Assembly: GCF_014805685.1 (NCBI RefSeq)
Contig: NC_060904.1
Coordinates: 14,234,311-14,298,310, forward strand
DNA: 64,000 nt
Source: Silurus meridionalis
Lineage: Eukaryota; Chordata; Actinopteri; Siluriformes; Siluridae
Direction: 5' to 3'
The notes under the pieces are model-generated. The model was not told the origin of the DNA, did not search any database, and saw nothing but the letters and a program-made list of their open reading frames with translations. The translations under genes and the position numbers were made by a program. Shown here piece after piece: positions 26,333 to 40,400 of the stretch (position 1 is its first letter; each line of letters starts with the position of its first letter).

Positions 26333-27997
26333 CTGCAAGAAAAAAAATGACAAAGCAAAAGGTTAGATTTGTAAATAAAAGGTATTTGTTTTATGGTAAT
26401 GGAAGCAATCCAAAACAAATATCCATCTTTAAATAGCAATCCTTATTTAGGATAAAAGAAATATAGTTTCCCTGTGTGTCTCCAGTACAATATGCAATGG
26501 CTGAGTTTTTACTTGCCACCCTAACCACTGGCTTGGCATAAACTAATAGGGACTAATTACTGAATTCAAAATGTATATTCATAATCTAATTTGTTTCTGT
26601 AAAGCTGTACATAAAATTGCATAAAACAGAAACATAAGCTGTGTTGACAACTTTCAAGTATTGATATTTTCAGAAAAATGCTGCATTTCATTACTTGTAT
26701 TTAGAAAAATGTGATATAATAATATATAGCACCATCTTGTGGTCAAAATCTCAGTCCTAAAATTCAGATACATTCAAGATCAGAGTCTCACCCTGGCACT
26801 CTGTCTGTTGGCCTTCCTCTCCTCATCCGGTAGCGGTGGCATCGGGTAAGGGTACCTTCGGCTCGAGGCGATCGAGCCCGTGGATGAGGTTGGGGACTTG
26901 GCAGGAGACAGCGTCCTGTATTGATAGATGCAACTTTAGAATTATCTTCGTTGTCCTATTTTTATTGCCTCTCAAGTCATAAGATGCCACTTTTGAATTG
27001 TAGGAGAGGTCAGAAGTCAATAAAAGTTGATAAAATATGTTAATGTATATAGTCTCATACTATATATACACACATATATAAAAAAGGAATATTACATTAA
27101 AACCAGGTGCATTGTTATTATTATAAATATAAAGTGCCTGAGGATGCCCCAGAACAAAGTGCATAAAGTGAAGCAACACAGATTACACAGAATAGGGGTG
27201 ATGCTGAATGATAATGTCACAGACGAGGAAAAAACACAACACAAGATGGACACGGAGGACACTAAACATGCAGAAGAGCCGAAAAGTGTTTTGTGTGTTA
27301 AAAAGGATAAAGTTTAGAAAAAGAAGAGTTCTTAAAATAAATGTATTTATACTTAAATATACTTGTACTTATTTATATAAATGCTGTGTCTCTCTTGTCC
27401 ATTAAGGCTAGCTTGGCTCATCTCTTACTATCTAGAAAAAATCTAAACAGCACTATACACTGTACAGAATCTGCACACACACTAAACACGTTTCACAGTC
27501 CTTCAAATGGACCAAAAAACCCTTTTTCTAATTTTACCCCATTTGCAATTCCTATTCGCTTTGAATAAAACAACAGAAATTCTCTGCACCTGAAACAATA
27601 CGGCAGCAAATCATTAGCTAATGATTTGAATTTCGGTTTCGAGAGCACAATGTACTGTTTCAGTAAACCTGTAATTCACAGTAATGAAATATCTACTGTA
27701 CTTTTTATTGCTTTTTGGAATGGGGCTGTGTTCCAATAAACACCCTTGCTGACTTGCCCTCACCATTTTCCCTGAGGGGAATCCACATTAAGGGCTGGTT
27801 TAATTGTTTATAAGCACAGTTTGTAGAATGACACTATAGAAATGTGAAGCAACAAATCATTATTTCCATCATTTTTGCAATGTCTGCAAAAGCTATAAAA
27901 CAAGCAAGTAAATGACTAAATTATTAGCTTTATGTACTAACAGCAGTCCAATAGTGGATTTCAAAGTGTAATCAAAATTCACGATCATTTCACTTCT

Positions 27998-28052
<55 letters not shown>

Positions 28053-28773
28053 CCAACAAAACTAGTAACACAGCAGAAGCTGTAGATTTAGTAATAAATA
28101 AACTCTTTTCCTGCAAATGCTGTAACTGTGACTCTAACTGTAAATGGAAACCTATGTACAAAAACCCTGTTTCTATTTCTAACAGTCAGAAAGCCAGAAC
28201 AGGTTTGTTGAATGCGTACATACTCTCATGACCTTTACATCTTTGAGTTTCATAAGGTCAGCCCCTGAAATAACAAAGTGTTCATTTCATGTTAATTTGA
28301 GTTTTTAATCAAGGTAATAGTCAGAGGGATGCCCTTAAAGGAAACCCTATGCGTAGCTTAAAAAAAAAAAATAATAAAAAGCTAAATGAATACAGGGAGG
28401 AATATGAAGCAGTCTGAGGTAATACCTAATATAGGGTCCCTCAGTGTTTTTATTCACATCTTCCACCCATTCAGTTACATAATAGTCTGTTTTGGAGCAA
28501 GGGGTTAAATACCTGCAGGAGGAGGTGGGGGAGGGAGCGATGATGAACACAGAAAGAGTGAGAGGAAGTGAAAGAGGTGGAGGAGAAAGACAGGTGAGAG
28601 GAAAGAAAAGGAAGAAGGAGTTGGTAAACAGCAGCAGAGCACAGCATCCACTTTCCCGCCGGCCCACCGCAATGCAAGTGAGAGAATGGGTGAAGAGTGA
28701 AAACGTTTGGCCAAAGAGAGCAGCTAGAGAAGATGTCATTCATAAAGTAGCAGTAGTTATAGTAATTATAATT

Positions 28774-28848
<75 letters not shown>

Positions 28849-31800
28849 CTATTCCAGTGTAGTCCTATTGTCAAAAAATGTATTTATTATTTCATAATAA
28901 AAATCAAGGTTTTATCATGATTTTTAATTCAATCGAACAAAAAAAACAATGAAAATAAAAACAAGCATTTGCCAATCATTTAAATTAAGCATTAATGCAT
29001 TAAATTTAATATATAACTTGCTAGGAGAGGGTAGCTCAGTGGTTAAGACATTGGAAGCTACCTCTCCTGGGCCCCTGAGCAAGGCCCTCTGGATAAAGGC
29101 ATCTACCAAATGCTGTAAATTTCGGATTTGGGTCTATATTTATTTTTTATACTTCATAAATAATTTGGTCAGAAAAGCAACCTTGAGTTTGATAATGATG
29201 CTATACGTATATGTATATAAAATTCATTCACTTTTTAATTATTATTATTTGTATTATTATTAATATTATTATTAGGTTCAAATCCTGATCTTGCTCCTGT
29301 GGATGGTACCACAGAGTGAGGATTAAATTGGTCTCTGGGTGGGAGGGATTTGCCTACTTTCTCTTCCTTGTCAATCAAAACCACTCTAACCAATCGTGAG
29401 AATCTGTGAACTCGTGTATGTGGAAGACAACGCTGTTCTCTGGGTATGCTGCATTACCCTAAGACATAGCATGATGAACAGTTGAAAAGATGTGGTATGG
29501 TGTCTTCACATGTCCCAGAGGAAGCAGGTGTTTAACTTTACCATCCCCAGGGGGCATTGGGTCAATGAGTATTTTATATATAGATGAATTGTGTAAGACA
29601 GTTTTTTTGATGTCAGACATAAAAGAAAAGTGTTTTGTATCAAACGTTTTTCTACTGGACTACTGGTGGTCAATATCAGATGGAGACTGAACTTCATGAC
29701 TTACTCTGTGGAATTGGATCGAGGACGGAACTTCTTTCCTTTCGGCTTCTTCCGGCTGCCACTAATATTTCCTATAAAACAGTAGAAAAACAACAAAATG
29801 TGCATTAGACCTGGAAGCACTAGTAAAAAAGTTAAACAACTCCTAAGTGATAGCATGTGGTCCATGTTTGTCTGGTGTATAGCTGTAGCCCTCATTTATA
29901 ATGCTTGATGTAGAAGAAGCTGGAAGTCTGTTTTGTGAGTAAAAAATTGTGTTCTATATGTACGTTTGCATATTTGTGTGTTACCTTGCCACGAGTTGCT
30001 CCTGGGCCGTCCATTTTCACAGATATCAGAAATGTGTTTGGCATCTGGGATTCTCTCGCTCCAGGAATGGGACAAACCGTTGGACCTTCACAGCAAAGCG
30101 GCAAGACCCACAGATATAATTAGACTGAATACAAGTAATAACTTCTCAACCAGACTTCACCACTGGCATGATCTTAGTCCCCAAAGACAGACAAACGCAT
30201 CGGTACTGGTGTGACATGAAGAAGAGTCGATGATATAATGAATGGAGTGAATGGCAATAATATGTAGATGGCAAACATTACATTACTCTGAAAAGCAGGA
30301 TGAAAGAGAAGACAGGCACCCACAAAACCCAGTAAAAAGCATGGATAAAAGAAAAAGAAAGCAACGCCAGCTGTGTTGAAAGATGATCACTTACTTCCTC
30401 TTGCCACATTTTTATTCAGGTGATACAACCTGTTCTATTACACTTACACTGACACAGAGAGAGAGGACAGAGTCATTGCAGTTTCAGAAGCAAACAGAAA
30501 CAAGGCCCAGTATGAGCAGCGCAGATTACGTCTCCTTATACAGCTTTTATAAGCCACAGATTAAACAGTTCACTGTCAGTTTATATAGTGCAATGGTGCT
30601 GAGCTAAAAAAAACTTTAGGTGTCACTCGAGTATGTGTTCCACCAATATTAGATATTGATTTGTGTTTCAACAATATTAGACTGTTTTAAACCTGAAAAT
30701 TCTATTCACAAAGTACAGTAATACTATAGTCAGCTGTTTTCAAATCCGGTACTCATCACTTTATAGCGATTAAAAAATGTTTCAGCATTCGTCGCATTCT
30801 CGAAACTCCGACTCTTGCGATGAGACTTATGAGCGATTCAGTCTCGCGGTGTCTCATTTTAGCTCAAGAACGGTGCCATAGGGTGCCCTCCAAAGCGTTC
30901 TTTTTTGTGCTTTCATTTTAAACCTAAATCATGGGTCTTAAAGTGGTTAAAATGCCTTTATGCATATTTTTTTATTCCTTATACAGTAGGGTACTGCAGA
31001 AAAAAAAGCTTGGTACTCATCAGTTTCAGCACTCATCACTGAGGTATTACTGTATTTCTTTTTTTTAACGTACACTATATAGACAAATGTTTGGGAACAC
31101 CTCAACATTTGTATTATAATGTATTTGAACATCCCATTCCAAATTTAATGCTTACTTGCTGTTATAATAAACTCCACTCTTCTAGGAAGATGTTCCCCTA
31201 AATCTTGGAGATTTGTGCTCATTAAGAAAGTAGAGTAAGGAGGTCTGGTGTGCAGTCAGGTTAATCTAACTCATCCCCAATGGTTTAAAGAAAGTTAAGG
31301 TCAGAGCTTTATAGAAGGCCACTCAAGATCTTCCACTCCAAACTATGTAAAGCAAACTGTAATGCTGGAACAGGTTCGGGTCTCCTTTGTTTAAATAAAG
31401 GGAAAATTTATTTCCATATTTGAAATTTGAAAGTAAACAACACTGCAATAAATGTTTTCTGTGCAGCTCAGGACTAAGGCTGAGGATGAGAATGGGAAGG
31501 ATGAAAATGGGCACAGGAGCACACCTGAAGCCGAATAATGAGATGTTTTGGCTGATGGAGGGAATGGAGGTGTAGATCTGCAGGTGAGACAGGTAAGCAG
31601 ACCTCTTCTTGGAGCTGCTGCCTGAGTTGGAGCTCACGCCCTGCGGCACGTCGCTGTAGAAGGAGTCAGCGTCTCCAGGTTTCTTAACGTAATCGCCCGC
31701 TGGCATTTGTCTGAAGAAAATGAGCATGAATTAATACTGTTACAATTTCCACAGAATACAGTGTATATATGATCACCACAATATAAAAATAATACACTGG

Positions 31801-33823
31801 ATATTTACACACAAATTCAATGAGGAAAAAAAAAACGGTGAACGAACCGACAGAATCTTCGATGCACTTCAGATTCTTCGAATTGCCGCTGCCTGTAGTT
31901 CCTGCATGAGAGAAAATAACAATATGATTAACACTAAAGCTAATATAATTATTTTAAAAAGTCACTAGTGATAACTATTATCTTTAATTGTCTAAAATTT
32001 TACAAGATTCAATAGTTAAAAGGAAAATATAAAAAAAAAGTTTACTATAGTTAAAATTGCACTTAAATATCCTGATATAAGTAATAAATCATAAACAAAA
32101 AAAAAGGATAAAAAATTATGTTGATAATTGTAATTTGCAACCATGCTTATTTTACATCTAACACAAAAGGAGTCTTCAATGTCAGAGGTTTTAAAAATAT
32201 GTTAGGCAAAGGAGTCTGTGCTTCCAGTTGCTCTGTAACATGACATAGTACCTTATATAATTTAAAAAATTAAATAAATAATAATAATAATTATAATAAT
32301 AATTATTATTATCATTAACTTAAATAAAGAGAACAAGAGACTGGTCTAAGAATAACTGTTAATATAACTAGAAAGTAAGTATATTATATAATTATAATTA
32401 TTATTTAATATGACATCTATAATATTTAAATTTATTAATTTGGTCATACAAATATATATAAACAATATCTGGATAAATATTATTATTCAAATATTTTAAT
32501 ATTTAATAAATTTTTCATTACATTTGTTTAAAAAAGTAAAATAATTTGTAATTGTATATTAAATAATGTGTTGTATAATATTAAATGCGACTACCAACTT
32601 TATGCTAACTAACTGCTTGATTTCTTTTTCTGTTTTGTGTCAGCAGTGCTAGTAATATTTGTTTCTAATGTCTGACTGTGTTAGCAATGCGAATGCAATA
32701 AGGTTCAGACTAAAGTTAATAGGGATGAATCTCAATCAGTTCATTTGAATTAGTTAAGGAAGGAATATTGCATGAACATAAATGAAGTAACTGTCGACAT
32801 TCACATTAAATGCTTTCGGTGCACCTTCAAGCATAAAAAAGAGAATACATAAATGTGTATGAAATGGCTTTAACAATGGACAGGAGGTGGTATCTCAGGG
32901 TTGTAAGGCATAAGACAATGAATCAGAAGGTCATGAGTTCAAATCCCAAGCCACTGCTGGTTCATGAGCAAGGCCCTTAACCATCAACCATTTAGTTGAA
33001 AGTCGCTCTAAAATACCATACGATTAATTGGATTGTATGATTTTGTAGTGCAGTGCTAGTGATAAGGGAGCGATCTACATGAGAGATTCTTTTTTTAAAT
33101 ATAGAGAGATATAAAATTCTTTTTAAAGAAAAAGATTATTAGCATCATTTTCAGCATTTACTTACTTGTAGCCCCATGCAGAGATGGCTAGTATAAGAGC
33201 CAGAACGAGGATAGATCCTGCAATTGCACCGATGATGATGTTGGTACTGATGATGCCTGTGAGGAAAAAAAGACGAACAAGTCATGTATACGGCATTAAT
33301 AAACACACACACTGCTAATAAAATATCAGGAAAACACTCGTATTACGCTTATAATCGCTTTAGGCACCTGCTGCTTAGTTTCCTGTTTTGTATTTTAACA
33401 TAAACTTAAAGGGGTCTCTTTTTATATTCGAGTGTGAGATGTCAGATCAAATAAGAAAGCGGCTATTACTTGTCACATATACATCACAGTACAGTGGAAT
33501 TCTTTCTCCTTATATACTAGCTGTTTAGGAAGATGGGGTCAAAGCCATGATAAAGCCCCCCTGGTACCCAAAAGTACAGTAGCAGCTTGGTGGTGCTGCA
33601 GCTTGAGCACCTCATTTTCCAATTAGTATTCCAGATCCTTAACCACTCAGCCACCACTATTAACAAGTGAGCCACAATTCTTCAGTTTAACAGGCAATGA
33701 CATGACTTACATTACACTTACATTCAATCAAATGAATGAATAAATTAATTTAAAAAAAACAGTGGAGACAAGGAGAAAATAGGAAACAACATTCTTTATT
33801 CACCATTCACCCTGACACACACA

Positions 33824-33878
<55 letters not shown>

Positions 33879-35262
33879 TTAATTGTAAAAAGCAAAAAAA
33901 AATTGACAAGCTGAAAGAGGGGAGGTGAATAAGGTAGGAAAAGGGGGAACAGAACGACACCCAAAGAAGAACAACCTCAAATCTGACCTCTACTGTAACT
34001 CCACCAAAAGACATGAGCCTGATGACATAGAATGAGTGCGTGAAAATCAAAGCTACAAAACAAAAGGAAAGAAAAAAGGAACATTTTGTCTGTGACTGGT
34101 GAATGCCAGCGACTGATCAGGAATATGAAAACACACACACAAAAAAATAAATAAAGAAAGAAAGAAAGAGACAAAAATGCACAAATCAACACACAAAAAG
34201 CTACAGTATATAGTTTACATATTTGGTGCTGATAAAAAATTGATGAAAAATGACTGACCTTCCATTAAGAAAACATTCTGATAGCAAAAGGACTTCCTTT
34301 TATGACCAATGATTTTGCCTTGTATTTAGCATATTTTCCTTGCTGCTAATCATTAAGATAAGGAAAGTAGCACAAATGTATTTCTATTTTTGTTTGTTTG
34401 TGATGAACTGACCTGAGTGAAATTAAATTTACCTGATGATGTAGCTGTAGGTCTCACCACGAGGTAGCTGAGTGGTGATGAGGAGTTACAGTCTTCACTT
34501 GCCCATCCCAGGTGACACACACACTTCAGTTCATTGCTGCACACCTGCGAAGTGAGACATACACATCCTGGATTGTCACAAAATCTCAGAACGTCTAATA
34601 TAGAAAAACAGAAATAAACTCAGCAGCATGGACAGTAGATTTTGCTAAAAGGCAAATAAAAGGTTTATATAAATGTATAAAATATGTTGATTGGCTTATT
34701 TGATATGTAATAATTCCGGTAATATTAAATTATATTAATCTCCAGTGTCCAGCTTTATAACAGTGGGCATTTGGCATTTTGGTCTTAATAGCTTCAAGAC
34801 AGAAAGAAAATATACTTGCTATCAAGTAAGTAATAACAGAAAATGATTCACAGACATTCCAAAATTAAACCAAGTTAATCAAAAGAAAGAAAGACGTGTT
34901 GTTTATTACACACATACCCCATGTCCAGAGCAGATGACCTTGTCAGTGGTCCCGGGGCAGATGCTGAAGTTGAAATCCTGAACCGGAAGGCATTTGTGGT
35001 TGAAGCAGACACGGTCGGTGCCACACGCTGTCCCGTCTTCCACATACCCCAGATCAGTGTCTCCGTCAATCATTACGTGTCCTCCACTGAGACACAAACA
35101 CATGGAAAGTAGGACTCATTAGTGCAGTGTTCAGCTTTTTATCAGTTCTCACACTAGTAATCAACCCCTAAGTCGGATGAAATGTTTCTGAGCTGGATGA
35201 GATGTTTCTTTTTCCCTTTATTTATCAACACTATCATTTAAAAAACTCTTTTGTCCAGAATA

Positions 35263-35303
<41 letters not shown>

Positions 35304-35602
35304 TCTGTGAGTATGTCTGTCAGTTTATGTATGTGCATAACTGCAATCAATTGGCTTGTATGTGCATGTATGTGTGTGTTGTTTGTATGTGTGTGTGTGT
35401 GTGTTTGTACATACATGTCTGTACATGCAGTCCATGTGTGTATCCATGTTTCTCTGGTGTGTACATCACTCTGTGTGTGTGTCTGCGAGTGCATGTCAAA
35501 CATTCCTCGAGTTTGTGTGTGCCGCTTCTGTGTGCATACATCGGTGTGTTTGCAAGCATATCTGCAGTGCTTGTGCTTGTATGTGTGTGTTTGTGTATGT
35601 GT

Positions 35603-35642
<40 letters not shown>

Positions 35643-35774
35643 TTGTGTTTACCTGCAGTCTAGTGAAGCGCTATGTTGGGCCACAGAAAATGAGGTCAGG
35701 CCACCCTGCAGCTCTCCCAGTCTGGGAGCAGGTGAAATGTTTGAGCACAGCAGGTATCCACACTGCACATCCCT

Positions 35775-35816
<42 letters not shown>

Positions 35817-37392
35817 ATCCTCATCACATCTGTTTCACAACACACACAGTGCAATACTACGTCCTCTTCACACATTCACACTTACTGCTTTTTACACTGG
35901 ACCCAGGTGTCCTTGTCCCTCCCGCAGTTCCCTTTCTCAGTTCCCTCGATGTTCAGCTTCTCGTAACAGAACTTATCTGCAGACGTCGCCTCTGCAAAGA
36001 CATCACACCCCATCCTTATAATTAACGCTGACACGAACGGATCCTCTTCTGAAACGTGAATACCGGAAATGAATGAAAGGTGATACGATTGAATTGATTG
36101 GTTTAGCACTTACTTTCTCCCCAGATGTACTTGCATTGCCTGTCTTTAGTTTTGCATCGGCCATTAAAGCAGCGTCCCTGGAACAAGAGCAACAGCAAAA
36201 ACATGGCAGGGTTAATTCTATTCTCATTGATGTAGCCTCAGCATGGATAAAAAAATTATATATTCACCTGATCTTTTTCACAAGTGTAGCCGTCCATTTT
36301 GTGTACGTTTGGAGGACACTGCATATAAAGAAAAAAGAGTAAAGTTTAACAGTAGAAGCATGTGCACAAACCCTATAGGGCACTGAATCGCATATTTTCT
36401 ACTAAAATGCACCCTTTAAGGCACTCCGTCAAGTTTCCTTGCATGTACAGGAACCCTATAGGGCACTGCATTGCATATTTTCCACTCAATGCATCCAAAG
36501 GGAACTTCATTCCCACTTGCACCCTAGAAGGCACGCCACTACGTTTAATTGAAAGTAAAAAGACCATATAAGGGACTTAATTATTTATTTTCCACTAGAG
36601 GGTCACTCTAGAGGGCAATCTAACAATCTTTCCCATATGTATGGGAACGCTATAGGGCACTGCATCACATATCTTTTACTGTAATAGCAGACTAAAGGGC
36701 ACTTTATCATGTTGTCTGGCAAACTATAGGTACCCAAATTCACCAGGTTCTAAAAAGCTAATAATAAACACATTTTACACAAGAAAGCTGAACTTTAAGA
36801 TTTCTTGGCAACAAGCTGAGATTAAAGCGAGGGACTGGCTATTTGTAAGACATTCCGAAACCTTAAGTGTAACTATATACGACATTGGTACACCATTTAT
36901 TTTAATAAAATAAATAAGAAACTCTTTGCTATATGTGGTTATAAAATAATAATAAACTTTGAGGTGACACAATACATATGCATTTATATATAAACCTTAT
37001 ATTTGGTATATAATACAGTGCAACACTGAACAAATAAGTAATTTGTGATTTAAAAAAAGCTATATAGTTTAGAAAGAGTTGCAAAGATGTCAGAGCGCCC
37101 TCACCTGGCTGGAGTTCCCAGTGCAGTTTTCTGGTATATCACAGTCATTGACAGCCTCTCTGCAGATCACACCCATAAACTCCATCTACACAAACAACCA
37201 AAAAAAAATCAAGCTTCTTTTAAATATAAATACAGAAGGTTACACACGGGTTGTTCCATGTTAAATATATTGTACCTGACAGTTATTGCAACAGAGCCCA
37301 TTGCTGCATTTAGAGCCCTGAGACAGGGTACACTTCTTACAGCAGTTCTCTCCTTCTCTAGCACACTCCTATAAAGGCAGCAAAAGAAAGAG

Positions 37393-37439
<47 letters not shown>

Positions 37440-40400
37440 AGAAAGAAAAACACAGAAAAAGAAGGTATAAATAAGTTCTTTAATTGTTTCATAAAAGGCA
37501 TTGACATTGAGCATCATTTCTCAATATTGAAATTAGTCAATATTGTGTGTCTAGATGTTGGAATAATTTCCACTTATCAGGCACTTGGTGTTGACTCTAA
37601 TACAGTTTTTCACAGAGTTAAAAGCAAATGCCATTAAAAAGTGAAACATCTTATAGCTCCTTTAATAGATCTTCTTATTACCTTTTTTTATCCTACTTGA
37701 ATACAGAGCCTGTCAAAAGTTTGGAAACACGTAGACTTTTTAGACATGTTTAAGCTTCTTTTGTTTATATGCAACAAACTACGTTAAAGGTAAAGAAGTA
37801 AACAGTGAGTAACTAAAAAAAGAACGTTTTTTGGACAGGTAAGTTCAAATTTCACATTTTTGACTCTAACAAAATAACTTATGTAGGACAGAGAACAGGA
37901 GCGCAGATGTTAGCAGACTGCATCACTGCCACAGTGAAACATGGAGGTGGAAGCTTAAGGGTTTGGGGTTGTTTTGGACTCATTCCAGGGTAAAGAAGTA
38001 CTGATATAAAATGGGTACCATTCTATATTTAGAAACCATGCACTTACATTTGGACTGCATCTAACTGTAACAAACTTCACCATACAACAAGACAAAAACT
38101 TGAAGCATACGTCCAAGCTCTGTAATCTGCATTATTTAGAGAGCAAACAGTTGGCTGGAGTGTTAACTATCATGGAATGACCTGCCTAGTCAATGTTTTG
38201 TTTTTATTGGTAAGTCTTTTTGTGTGTAAGTTTAAACACTCTCAATATATATAAATAAGAATAGGAAATATTCTTTCCTATTAATAAATCAGGAATAGGA
38301 TACAAATGTTATTTCTTTTTCTAAAATTATCTGATTTTAAATTTCTCCTGTACAATTTGTAAACAAATCCTTTGATATCTTGTCAGATAAATTATTACTT
38401 TTTAAATTTTCACGTCACTGAATGCCTGTAAAACACCTCACCGCTGGAGTCCCACAGTCGCACTCCTCTCCCGGCTCTACAAAACCGTTCCCACACTCAG
38501 GAGGGTCCAAAAGCTATAAAGACACACATGAAGGGGTTTAAGGATACCTTGGCACAAAGATGAAAATCAATTCTAAATTAAGAAGCACTTCTACAGATAA
38601 CACAAAAGGAGTTCATGCTGAGAACACACAGGGATTAACAGTATTTATGATACATTTTAAATAATATTTCAAATACATACAGGTTTTTTGTTATTTGTAT
38701 TTGATAGGGTTGATAAAAATTGCCTCATATTTTGTATCAAAATGCTTTAATGTTCTGTATTTTTGTAGCTTTAAAATACTGTAAAAAAGACACAAAATAT
38801 GTGCCTGATACATATATTATTATATCTATGATTAACAATCAAATGATGAATTAGTTAGAAACTAGTTGCTATGAATGCAGGTGCCATCAGTCGCCTTCTT
38901 ATGAATGACGTGTTTGTCATGGAGTCGGTGTTGCTGATGTAACGCAGCCCTTTGTTACCAAACACCAAGTAAATAAATTAGGATACAATTATTAGTCTTT
39001 CACAAACTGTTCAACATTAAACTGTTGTTTAATTTCAAAACTTGGTTAATCTTCATCTGGGCGATCACAGGAATATTGTATGTGAATATTTGTTCTGTTA
39101 ACTAGTTGTGTATGTCTGATTTATTGCATGACTCAGCCAGAGAAAAGCTGTTGCTATCAAACATTGTTTACACAATCAACTGAGTCAGTAAAATGATGAA
39201 GGAACAGATTTTTGCAAAGACATTTTGCTCCCTTGTAAAAGTATTTTTTAGTATTTTTGAAATACAAATATACAGTGGTTTATTGTGATACATGGTGTGG
39301 CTGCTGTATTTTGTAGTTTATTTTGATACACTTAAAGTTAAGGTTTTTGAATTTTTATTTTAAAATACATTTTGATGCATCTTTGCCCAAACCTGAGAAC
39401 ACACACCTTTTAACTATGCTCTTATCAGTCTTAATTAATATAACTAAACTAGCTTGCTAGCTGAGGAGTATATACAGGGAAGGTTATTGGCCTTTACTGT
39501 TGCTTTTTTGTTTTGAGAATCAAAGCACAAAGAGCTGCTTGTGCAACTCGACTGTACACAAGCTACAGGCATCACATCATGTACCGATGAGCATCCGAAA
39601 ATAGGCAGAATGTTATTTTAGATACATTGCAGCACCGAAATATTGGAGATGTTGTCAGTATGGTGTAAATCTTCTTATATTCGCTCACTTCGTTTCACTG
39701 CCAATGTGTCCTCCATATGCTTGTTTTTGTTTTCACCACGAATTGTGATCAGATTAATTATAAACAAAATGTACACTATTTTTATAGTGGATCATCAGGA
39801 TGAGAGTAAAATAGCATTAATATCCCACACTTTATTATTGGTGTTTGCATGACCATGCTTGGGGAAGTCTTCTGCAACTAAAATGGTATCATTTTATAGC
39901 TTGGTTTAAAGTATTTGAGTTATTTTGTTACTGTACTGAAGTGATTTTTTGGCTTCTTTCTAGTTTTACTGAGTATCAAAGATATCAGCAACTTTTACTC
40001 TCTAATCAACTACATTTATGATCCAATATATGCACTATATTTTACTTGACAATGATCATTACCAATTACATTTTGCACCTTGATTGAAGATATAATTAAG
40101 GCTCAACACTCCCATACCAGCATCTGCTGCCTGTAAACGACTTTTTAATACTGCTAGTCTTTTCAGTCCAAAAAAATAGATAACACATTTCAAAAACTTT
40201 GAGAACCAGCTTTTGTTGAAGTTGAATAAAAATGTTGTCCCTCTCTGAGACTGAGGTTCATCAAATCGCAGTCAGGTCTGAATATTTCCTTTTACATGAT
40301 CTATAATTATTTACATTTAATTTGCCCATTGAATACTAATGGTTCTTCTACTTTGTGACATAATACTGTAAATGTATTATTTGTTGACTGAAGAAACCTT

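Larger units (their letters stand above)
26916..29704 (-). other. adam22 intron with microsatellites and a SINE fragment
   Basis: Holds (CA)n at 28001-28050, (TA)n at 28790-28844 and a SINE-like piece at 29025-29120. A purine-rich, G-run-containing patch lies at 28510-28620, next to a short GC-rich stretch at 28640-28675 (CCCGCCGGCCCACCGC). I cannot identify an exon, though the GC-rich patch with a pyrimidine tract on the minus strand could hide an alternative one. Confidence 0.6.

Noticed and set aside
28347..28845. Ser/Leu-rich frames of 90-130 codons on - and an Arg/Glu frame on +
   Set aside because: They follow a purine/pyrimidine-biased patch and the (TA)n run; no domain, no partner exons.
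29892..30104. Frame beginning [20 protein letters not shown] on -
   Set aside because: Shadow of the true adam22 exon 29985-30085, which reads [13 protein letters not shown] in another frame.
32930..32945. tRNA gene suggested by the B-box-like GAGTTCAAATCCC
   Set aside because: No cloverleaf or acceptor stem closes around it; it belongs to a SINE-like repeat head.
35202..36021. Long Cys/Val-rich open frames on + and Thr/His frames on -
   Set aside because: They run along (TG)n/(CA)n repeats and across true minus-strand adam22 exons, so they are repeat artefacts.
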